The position numbers and the translations under genes were made by a program. The notes below the pieces were generated by a model that did no database searches, was not told the DNA's origin, and worked only from the letters and a program-made list of their open reading frames with translations. 64,000 bases of DNA from Metellina segmentata. Taxonomy: Eukaryota; Arthropoda; Arachnida; Araneae; Tetragnathidae. Shown one piece after another: positions 1 to 11,489 of this stretch (within the stretch, counting starts at the first letter, position 1; each line of letters opens with the position of its first letter). The DNA lies in NCBI GenBank assembly GCA_947359465.1, contig OX375873.1, positions 89,859,978 to 89,923,977 on the forward strand, given 5' to 3'.

Positions 1-112
1 TATCCTTCCATAGAAAGAAAAATAAAAGATACGGGTTGCTTGGGAGGATCTTTTTATTTTCTATCATTACACTTGAATATTTTTAGCATTATTGTTATTT
101 GTTACTTTTTTT

Positions 113-208
113 TGCTCGATTAGTCACTTTTTGTCACCTTTTTCTACTTGATTAGTCACTTTTTGTCACCTTTTTGGTTTAATTAGTCACTTTTGTCACT
201 TTTTTGGA
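113..208. repeat. minisatellite, ~37-bp unit x ~2.7
   Basis: Three tandem units of the form GATTAGTCACTTTTTGTCAC plus a T-rich spacer, the last one shortened. Lies in a GAA-like intron. Confidence 0.75.
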
Positions 209-1816
209 CCTTGAAACCTGTTGTACCTAATGATATTAGATTCTATTGAAAGTTAACAGAATGTAAACCTAATTACAGTCTAGGTATAAATTCATTTTTG
301 AAGATTTTCTTCATGAAGTCTAAAATTTCATCAGATTTAACCATTAAGACATTTTTGCGGATTTAATAATCATTTATATTCCAACACTTCAAGAATGTTA
401 TGCTTCAGATGTATTGTGAAAGAGTAAAGTTAAAAATACTCTTGTTCCTTGGCTGGGAGTGTAGGGTGTTGAACTTTCAACAGATGTTTTAAATAGAATT
501 TTGGAGTTTGTTTTCACCAAAACAAATCTAATGTTAATTTTTTTTGAAAAGTTCATGAAAGGATAATATTAAACTTGATTTTAGTATCTGCATTTAGTTT
601 ACAATACTAAATCATGTGCAAAAAATGTTAGCAATGATTTTATTGAAGTTATTTATTAATGCATCCTCATTCAAGGGAATTAATGAAGTTGTTATCTAGG
701 AATTGCAGTCACACTTCGTACAGACCACAAAATTAGAAAAAAAAATCGCTTTTCCCCAAGATGATTTTTGACTTTAAACTTAGGCTCTGTAGCATCAGGG
801 ATTATTTATTTGGATGTTTTTTTATATAAATTAATTTTGTAAAAATATTGCAAGTCAAACATTTTATTGTAATTAATGCTTATTACTATTACCGTCTAGA
901 CTGGAGCCAGCAAGTGTGAAAACAATGAGGAATTATGTATCAGGTGGTTGCAGTGCAGCATATTTTATCCCTTTCTGCTGTTAGACCATGCTGGATCGGA
1001 ATTTGTACGTATTTTTGCTGTAACTTCTTTGTTATTAAAAGCACGTAGAGTGTACAAGCTATTTTAATTAATTAAAAATTATTTATATATTCAGTATTAG
1101 TTAATGAATATATAGTGGATACTTCCTTCCATGTGTCATTAAAAGTTCCTGAATGTTAAGTATTTTTAAAAGTGAATTTTTATTTATGTTCATTGGACTT
1201 AAGGACAAATTAGTGGAGTAGTAATTAGTCTTAGTGTAGTTATTTTATTTTAAAACATGTGTGTGTATGTGGTCAAGCAAAACTTATTTATGCTGTATTC
1301 ACTGAAAACACTTTCAGTTGTCAAGTTCCAAGCATGAAATGAATTGTTTAAGAACCAATTAGATTCAATTTTAATTTATTACCTCCTTTAAAATCATACT
1401 ACTGCATCACAATATTTCTAAACAAAAAAATAAAAACTGTCCCATGTAATATTATTAAATATCCTTGATTAAAACTAAATTCATATGTAAACATCTAAAT
1501 TTTGATTGAAAATATTTTGCCTTGAAATTTAAAAAATGTTTGTGGGTGCTGTTTTGCTCAGGTTTAAAAGCAATAAAACCTAAAGTATAGTTTTCTAAAA
1601 GTGTTGAAAGTTTAAAACATGAAGTGTGTGGGGAAAACAGGTTTTTGTGGTCAGTTCAATTTTTATCTTAGAAGGTTCTCTCTAGTTTAGTTCCTTCCTA
1701 TTTTCAAGATTGCGTTATTTTACGAAATTGTGATGCCAGTGATCTAAATTTTACTCTTGGTGGTCTCTTAATTCGTAATTTTTAAATTCTTATATCTTTA
1801 AAATTCAAAATTTCAG
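209..1816. other. GAA-like intron sequence
   Basis: AT-rich non-coding sequence with short A/T runs. I see no exon, RNA gene or element with defined ends. Confidence 0.5.
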
Positions 1817-1965
1817 CTTTATAATGCTGGTCTGAATGACAAAGAAATGTTCCATGTTGTTCGAAATGCTGTATCGAGAAGATATGAATTATTACCTCAA
1901 CTTTACACACTGTTTTATCTGGCTCATGCTAAAGGATCTACTGTAGTGCGACCTCTTTTCCACAA
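1817..1965 (+). CDS. GAA-like exon (barrel end, [13 protein letters not shown])
   Basis: Preceded by TTTCAG and followed by GTGAGT. It encodes [15 protein letters not shown]..., then [13 protein letters not shown] and VVRPLFH. It begins in phase 0 and ends with two bases (AA) of an Asn codon completed by the next exon. First exon of the gene inside the window. Confidence 0.88.
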
Positions 1966-4900
1966 GTGAGTTAATGTTTTAGAACTACTTTGTGCGCATT
2001 ACTATGTCATCATTTCTTTACTTCATGTTCATGTTATTATTTCAGCTATCCACATGACAATGAAACATATTCCATCAGTACTCAATTCATGTGGGGGTCT
2101 TCACTAATGATATCACCTATATTGGAAAAGGTTTGTATTAAAAAAGCATTGTGCAAATATAGTTTTTTATAGTTAGTTTCTTTTTAAAAACATGAGAATG
2201 AATTCAATAATGTACTATAGTGGTATTATTTTTTTGTTGTTGTTACATCTTCGTTATTGTTTGAAACAGAAGGTTTGATATGAGAATTTAAAAGTATTTG
2301 CTTATATCAGTGCCCCCTTAAATTAGAAATTCTAATCATAATTTTGTGTTTGAATTTATAAATGCTATTTTAAACCTTGTGGAGCTTTACAAGGTATCCA
2401 GTCATTAACAAAGTGTACATCTTGTTAGATGAGATATCCCATAATTAGAAGAAGACACGGTTGCTATTATTATAAGTAAAATTAACAGATCTTTGTCTTG
2501 TCAGTACGAAAAATCGACAATATCATGATGATGAGATATCTTGTCGAAACCACTTGGAGAGTTAAATCTGAATTTCATGTTTCTTAATCTTGGACATTTG
2601 TTTAAGCTGGAATATAAAGCTTTCTATCAACTTGTTCTCCTTGTCTTGTTTGATGTAAATTGTTGCTGAAAACAATGAATATAAATGATAATAAATTTTT
2701 ATAATAATTATTACTTTTTTTTTGCTGTAGGAAGTAAATTTTAAAATGGTATAGGTATCATTTCTCTCTTTATCACATGAAACATTCCTCCATCAAAATA
2801 ATTTTTAATATCTCAATCAAATTGTATTTAATCATCATACATTTTTTATAGTGAAATTAAATCATTTGACCACTTACAGGGCATCAAAGAGCTGAATTTT
2901 TATCTGCCAGAAGGAATTTGGTATGATTACTATCAGGTAATTGTATTTTATAATAGTAGAGTATTTTGTAAATCCGTAAAGCTTTGCCAGTTTACAGAAA
3001 ACCACATGATGTTCTCACACTTCATAAAGTTGAAGTAAAAATACCTTTCTTACTTCAAAGGTGAAATAATTGTATAATCTGTTATTGTCTTCATTAAAAT
3101 GTTTCTTTGCTGTAAACGTAGGAAATATTGCCTTAAAATTTATTTTAATTTGACTACTTATTAACTATTTGTTTGTTTAGGGAGCACCTGTCTATAGTAG
3201 AGGGGAATGGTTCACAGAAGCAGGTGGCCTATTCAAGGACAGCAAGCAACCAGCTGTATTACATATTAGAAGTGGTCATATTATTACATTACAGAAACCT
3301 GCAGAAACCACTACAATTAGGTTTGAAACTTCAGTATTTTTTATTCCCATGTGGGAATTCTGCTTCATTTTTATGCCATTTTCTTCATTTGTGTAAGTGG
3401 GTCATTCTCAAAAGAGTCGTGAATTTCCCAAATTAAATATATGTTTCCAAATTCGTAAAATATATGTTTATTTTTAAGGTAGGTGTTGAATTAACTAATA
3501 ATAGTGTAATTAGCACTCAGATCAAACTTGTATTTTTTTAATGAAAAAGTAATTGTTTATTGGCAACAATTTGGTCCAGGTATCCATGAGAAAAGGAATA
3601 AAAAAGAATATGTGAGCAAATTTGTTTTGTTAAAAGCTCATTAAAAAACTATTTTTTTAACAGTTGTGTTCTTTACACAGTATATTTAGCTATCATTCTC
3701 TGATATTAAGATATTTTTTTATGAAATTGGTATGATAATAATATTTTGTCCACAGATGTGACTTTTACAGTAATAAAATTTTTAAAAGAAAAGGGTGAGA
3801 AAAATAGATAATTGATTTCTTTTGTCTATTAAACTTATTTGAAAATATTTCCTGACTATTGGAAATCTCTTTTGGTCCACTGATATAATGAGTTGCTTTT
3901 TGAATCACATTTATTGTCAACAAACATTATATGAGACTGTATAGATCTAAAATGATTTTTGAATCTCATTTATTGTCGACAAACATATGAGACTGCATAA
4001 ATCTAAAAAACATTTATTTCTTTATTTCTGGGCAAAATGGCTCCCTGTTGAGAAATATGGTCTTTGTACCATAAAAACCAACCAACTCTTTTTGTTAATT
4101 CTTCATCAAATACATTTTAAGTGTGTAAACTGGATGAATTTATATATAGTTTCTCAGATTGATTTCATTACAAGCATTAATCTTGCAATTAAATTCAAGA
4201 TCAACTATAAGGCATAGGAATATAGTACCTAATCTGTACTGCAACCTGGCATGGGAATTTGTTAACCCAATGTGTGACCAATAAGAGTAAAATTTTAGTT
4301 AGATACAGTACAAAGTCCAGAATCCAGAGGATTCCGGGTTTTGGACTTTTCCGGATTTTGGATTATTTGCATTTTTTTTTGTCAAAAAACCCTAATGTAG
4401 CAAACCACACGTTATTTACGTCCGAAACACGTTTGAATACTAAAATAGCAGATATATAAATAGTAATTCTTTTTTAAAAAAAGGGAATTTTTTTTTTAAT
4501 ACACTGCAACAAATTTTATTTTTAAATCTTCTAATTTTGTGCTGTTTCATCAATTTGGTCCAGGTTGAATGCCTTGTTCTTTAAAAATTATTGGAAGGGT
4601 GAGGAGTTAGGAAGATAAAAGAAAGTGAGAGAAAAAGGGAAAAAAATCACTTGTTAGCAAAACGTCCGGATTTGATACTTTGTACTGTACATACAGTATA
4701 GAACCCTGACAAAAATCAAAACCTCTTAAGTAATCCATGGATGGGACAAATCACATTCTGTGAAATATTTGAATAATTAATGAAACATTTTTGCTTTAAT
4801 TTAACAATATATTTAGCATTAATTATGTAAAGGCTTTTTATTAACAAATATTAGGTTTTAAACATCTTTTTACAAGAAAAATCTGAAAAAAATCCTAATT

Positions 4901-7900
4901 TTTTTGAGAATAACCCAATTATAGCATTTTTTAAAAACTTGTACTTTTTAGAGCATGAATAATAGAATATGAGTAAATATTTTGGTATTTATAATAGACA
5001 GGCTATCACAGGATATCAAGAGAGGTCAGGGTCACTTGCATTTGTGTGGCTTCCCAGTAAATTGAAAATGAAACTGACAAAACTTAAGAATTAATGTCAA
5101 AAATATAAGTATTTGGGCCCACCTCAAAATGTAAGGTCTGATAAATGTTTTCACTGGCTTGTGTCTCACAGGTTCTGTTAAAAATTAATCAATTTGTGTT
5201 TATGTTTATAATTTTTCTCTATCCTTTGAGCAAAAATAATACAACACGTTCTTATAACATTAAACAACTAATTATAAATTATGATTAGAAAATTGTGCAC
5301 AGGATTTTTAAAGAAATGTTTTAAAATTGCTTGAAGATTATATCTATATATTACAAAGTGCATTTAGTCTTCAAAATGAATTTGCAATTGATGCACAAGT
5401 CAAATTATATATACTAGCGAAATACCCGACCTTACTCGGTTTGAATTGGTTTACTCCAGATTGAAGAGATGATCAAAATTTGTAATGACTTTACGTTTTT
5501 CATACAATAAAATAATATTTTAACACCTTTCGCCATCTTTATAATTTCTACTACTTACTTTGGACACAAATCCTACACATGCATATCCATTCATGTAATA
5601 CATTTCACACACATCGCACCCTTTCTGTATGACAAAGCTACAAAATGACTAACGGTGACATTAGTCATACTACTACAAGGTTACTACTACAAAATACGAT
5701 TTTGAGGGAACTTTGAAATTCCCTTTACGGTGAGTACTCTCGCACTCAGTCAACAAAACAATATTTTTTTATGTGTGACACCCTTGCATCCAGCATGCGA
5801 AATTGTGGATTTTCGCAATCTTCTACTGTCATTATGACAAAGAATTTTTTAATGTTTGAAAATTCTAGTTCGGATTTTTTAATCATTATTATTCTTTTAA
5901 CAACGGCATTATTCTTTCAATGATGGCATAATTACACTTAAAGTTGCTTCATTCTGACTTACCTGCTACTTTAAATCGAATACTTTGTGGTGATATTGCG
6001 TGTGATGGAAAAGAAACACAATTTATTAAAATAATAAATTTTTTAAACAGAAAATAAAAAAACAGGGAAATAAAGCAAAATAACAGATGTCAGGGGGGGG
6101 GGAAGTTGTTCTAAAGATATTAATTTGGGATTTCTTTTTATCTCTGGATCTTGCAGTAGCCACAAGTTATAACTAAAAAGTGCAAAAAATTTATAAATAT
6201 GAAATTAATTCAGAGCAAAAGAAACACGAGTTTTTGTTTTATTCCCGTTCTTTGAAAAATATAGTCTGTCCCAAATATTCGGAAATCGTTAACATTGCGC
6301 AAAGAACAAAAATAAGACTAAAAATAAATAAAGTATCAGAGCTAAAATTCCATTAAAAAAAAAAAATTTAGGAAAAGAAATTGCTTTTTCAGCAGTAGTG
6401 GTAAAGCAATCTAAGTAATCATAATGCTCAATATATTAAACATTCCAATTTTTCCAAAACTACCAAATTATGGTTGATTTAAGTATACTTACTCTGGTGT
6501 TTTAACATGAAACTTATCTAAATATTACAATAAAGAAATTTTTTATATTGCATTCACTAAACTAATAGATAATGTATAAAATAAAGCATATTGCTATCAA
6601 ATATCTGGAATACAATTCATATGATGCCTGCACAAACACAAAATCGAACATAGAACATTAAGAGGGACAGACAGACTTTTGGAACCAATTTCACTCACTA
6701 AATGAAGATAAGTCCTCACTGCATGCAAATTCCCATGAAAATATATTGAACCGTGTGGACGTGTACCGGGCACGTACAGACGGACACCAAATGCAGAAGA
6801 GGTGGATTTGGCATCAGTAGGGTCCAAAATGGATAGAAAACTTGAAATGGGTCGAAAATATTCAGTGTACAAACAAACACTCCATTCTTATTTATATAGA
6901 TTTCAGAATGTCCACACAATTTATATCAAATAGTATTTCATTTAGCATACATAATAGTTTTGGATAAAAGTTGATTGTTTTATTCATAGTCACTATTTTG
7001 CATTTTTATAAATTAAGAGTTTTGATTAAAAAATAATCTATTTATTTCTTACTCCAAAGGGGTTGAAATAGATGATGTTGGTGCCAATATTATAATATAT
7101 ATGTTTTCATGTTCTTTTAGCCGGCAAAATTCCATGAGCATTTTAGTAGCCTTGAATTCAGTATATGAAGCTAGTGGACTTCTTTATTGGGATGATGGAG
7201 AAAGTAAAAGTATGTATGAATAATAAATTTGTAAATTTTCTTACAGTCACTGGATTTAAAAAATATTATGGTATCAACTAAATCTTGAATATGCCGACTT
7301 ATCCTGACTTAAATTCCGAATTTTGAATGAACAAAAATTATGGATAATCTGTTATGGAATATAGTCTTTACAGGTTTTTAAAATATCGCCCTTTTTAAGA
7401 CATGTATTTTTCAACTATGCCATTCATAATTATTCCAGTTTTTCTCCAATAATCGAGCTTTTTATTGATTACAAGAATTAAACAGTTTGTTAAAGATAAG
7501 TAATCAAGAATCAGTAGTCTGTTGATTAAGATAGATGTTTAAAGTTGAGATAAGTGAGTAATAATTAAATTTTCAAAATTTCTCTCTTTAGTAATTTATT
7601 TTAAATGTGTATGTATTACAAGAATTTTTTTAACCTTACACATGTAGTTTGATAATACTTTGTTGCACATGTTTTACACAACACTTGATTTCAAAACTCA
7701 CTATATCAATCAATAGGTTCTATAGGCTTGATTGAAAACAATAAATTAAATTGAAACAAAATTACTTTTTCAAAATTAATAAATACTTAATTTTCAAAGG
7801 AAATTAAGGAAGGATTCTCAGCTTATAATCGAAACGTAAAATAATTCATGAAATTAGGCATATTTTCTACTGATTTAAAAAATTAATAATGCAAGTATTT

Positions 7901-10900
7901 CAAATTTTCTTCTATTCTAGATTCCCTTTTACATGGTGAATACCTCTTAGTTGATTATTTAGCTACTAGGGTGAGTTGAAATCTCCTCAAAACAGTTTTT
8001 TAAATGATTTTATTTTTGTTATAATGGATATTTTTTTTTGTGTAGTTAATAAATTCATTTTGGCACTAAACTTTGAAATTATTTTTGAAAAAAGTGAGAC
8101 TGATGCCTTTGCATAACAGATGATTCCAAGTCTTTTCTATCTTTTTGTACTCATAAATTCTTAAGAATATAATTTATTTGCATTCTTATCATGCCTTCTT
8201 TTTTCTGCTTTTTACATGAAAAAGTCCTTGTGAGCTACTAAAACTTTTTTTTTGAGAAATATATTAAAATATATATTTGGGATTTAAGAAATCTTTTTGA
8301 TTAAACAAAAATGCTGATCAATATATTCCACTTGGTTAATGCTAAATTAAAATTTGTATCCAATTATTGGTTAATTTAGATTGTTCTAGTAGTAGTTTTT
8401 GTTATGTGTTTCAGGATTCTCTCACTGTGACCGGACATTTCGGAAAAAAAGTTTTGAAATCCAGTTTCTATAAAGCAGCTATAGAACAGGTTAGAATTAT
8501 GGGATTAAGTAAGCCTCCCAAGAGAATTATTATTGACGAAAGCTACATACTTTCAAACAAGCAATACCGTTGGGATTATGACACTATGGTAATTCCATTT
8601 TTTAATTAGAATGTTGTTTTTCTCAATTCTTTTTTTGTATGTGAACATCAATGGCATAGCATTCACTGAAGCCCATAATCCTGGCATTCTCTGCTAAAAA
8701 TATTGTAAGTCATTATCTAAATAAAACAAAACATGATGGCTGCCAAAGGAGACATTTTGTTACTGTTTTCAATCTTTGGGACTGGGGCTGTGTTTTAAAT
8801 CCAAATATCTCATTTTCAAAATTTTAATGACTCTTTGAATATTTACCAAAGGTCAATGAAGGTTTTATCCTTTTTTGAAACTATTACAGGATGAAAAAAT
8901 ATTTTTCTGTACGAAGAAAATTTAAAAGTAATACCAATTTTAAAATTTTGTGTCCAAGCCATGGTAACTATGAAAGAAAAACATCCATATCTGTGTTTGC
9001 TGGAATATTATAAAAATCGTTTCCAGAGGTATTTAGTTTTTTCTTTTAGAATTTGAATTTCTTGGCGACATCCTCAACTTCTGTTTCATATGTAATTAGC
9101 GTATTTTGTGTATTATCTGATTCATTTTATGTCTAAAAAATTAGAATTGCTACTACAATATTGTTTATAAGGGGACTGCTACATTGTAAAAAACATTTAC
9201 GCAACTAATGCTGACAGGTCTTCTTTTTTTATAAATACCCAACCAACTGAAATTTATTGGAAGTGCTTTAGTCATCATGTCATTAAAAGGGCAGAATTAC
9301 GAACCTCTTGAGCTCCTGGTGTATCACAGGATGGGTTCATGTACTGTACATATATACCATACATTCCAAGGCACAACTCATTTATATAGAGACCACACAT
9401 TCACTTCAGGCCGACATCTGTGCCTTACACCTGAATGGAATCAAGAACCTATCGATATAGAAGCCAGCGCCCTGACCACCAGCTCGATTGGGCAGCTTCC
9501 AAAGTGAGAAAGAAAAAATTACAAAACCCCTCAAAACCTATTGATTAACCAACACTCTTAAAACATTTCTAACATTCAAATTGTATAATGTTGTATTAGT
9601 ATTCTAGTACTGATTTTTCGTTTTTGAAATTTTAACTTCTAATATATTTCTGGGTCAAGGAAAATAACAGGATGAGTCTAAAAACTACTTTTCAGAAGTG
9701 CATTTTTAAGATTTGCCCTTTTGTTGTAAATCGAGTTTTTGTAAAACTTTATTTTGATTGCATTCTTTATTACTCTTTTTTTCATACACATTACTCATCC
9801 ACTTCTCCACAATGTGTACGGCCCCTAGACAAATCCTCCAGCAGATGCACTTGCCCCATTTTGCCAAATTTTGACTTATCCAGTTATTTGCCTTGACCAC
9901 AGATTTGTTATCAAATGTATCAAATCAGGTTAAGTTATTCTGTGTGTTTTATGAATTATTAATGTTTTCAACCGTTTTTGAATAGATTTAAGGTATAATC
10001 ATTTCAATTTAATCATTATAGCCCTTCTCTTAGAGATTTCAATGCTACACTGCAAAAGTAATTGTATTTTACCTGGTACGTTTTACTGGAAAACAGAAAT
10101 GTTGAATTGTAAGATAATCATTGATCTTACCTACTACTAGATCATAATTGTAAAACTATCTTTGTGAATCCTATGACCGGTGTAGTTTTAGTTCATACTG
10201 GATGATTGTGTTTCATGTGATCTCTGCAAAAGTAATTGTATTTTATACTTTTGCACGTTTTATCGAAAAAACAGAAATGTTGAATTGTAAGATAATCATT
10301 GATCTTACGTACTAGTGGATCACAATTGTAAAACTCTTTGTGAATCCTATGGCCAGTGTTAGTTTTAGTTCATTCTTGAAGATGCATTGTCAGGGTTCCC
10401 ACGGTCCTTGAAAAGTCCTTGAATTTTTTTTCCTAACTAGGGGCCCTTGAAAATTACGGAACTTGGTGAAAAGTCCTTGATTTTTTTTAACTAGTACATA
10501 CTTGTGTAATTTCGTCTTTCATTGGAACTGTCCAGACTAGTTTCCTCAACAACAAGTGCGCCATTTGAGCGTCATTCTGAATGAAACCGGTGTTTCACGC
10601 TTTGACTCTATGTGATATACTTGTAATGCTTGGTCTAGATCTCCACAGTATGCTGAGAGTCTAAGTTGGCATCTCTGGTCTCCGTTAAGACGGCCACCTT
10701 GTTATGCCCGTCACATCATGATGTATCACGGCCGCTATATAACAGCACCACTTTCTTAGGAAACTGTAGCTTTAGCAGTCAGAACGTCATTGGAATCCTG
10801 GCACGCATCTGAAGACATGAAGGCAAATTCTTATTGCAAAAATATAAAAGTTACAATTGAAAAAAAAAATTTTATGAAAATCACATTTAAGATATTTTTT

Positions 10901-11436
10901 TGTTGTAAAATTTTCTGCAGATTTCAAATCCGTTTAGATTTTTACTCTATCTTTACGATCGCAAGTATAGAAACTTAAACTAGAAAATAAGAAAGCCCTA
11001 ACACCAGGTAAAACTTTTGATTTGTTTTGTTTTATTTCTCAAACAAAATAAATCATGACAGAGGCAGTGGACGACAGCAAAATGGAGATCGTGTCATGTA
11101 GATTGAACCGTGTGCAAGCTCCCATACTCTTCTTCGTGCCACCAAAAGAATTTATCATACGATGTTTTTTTGCACGACCGAAATCAATATGTGTGCAAGT
11201 AGCCTGATAGTTAGCTCCGAGACGAGAAGCCCACTTGGCAACAAAAAAAAATACAGGTTCTGTGAGAAAAGAAAATTTAAATTATAACCAAAATTGATGA
11301 TAATCTTTCTTTTTTTGACTATCAGCAGTATAAAAAAAATTGTCCTTTTTTTTAATATTTTTCACATTTTTATTTTTAGTTGACAACTTTTGTGTTTGCC
11401 TTGTTTTTGGTCGTTATAAAAAATTTTAGATCCTTG

Positions 11437-11489
<53 letters not shown>

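Noticed and set aside
113..208. CRISPR-like array
   Set aside because: Regular 37-bp spacing but the intervals are not unique spacers, and the genome is eukaryotic; it is a minisatellite.
6597..6919. 91- and 67-residue minus ORFs
   Set aside because: Inside the Helitron 5414-6900 or crossing its 5' end; no similarity to Rep or helicase.
9277..9507. 76-residue plus ORF (and the similar one at 29006-29239) as conserved small proteins
   Set aside because: Both lie in copies of SINE family B; the similarity is due to the repeat, and the tRNA-like head is on the other strand.
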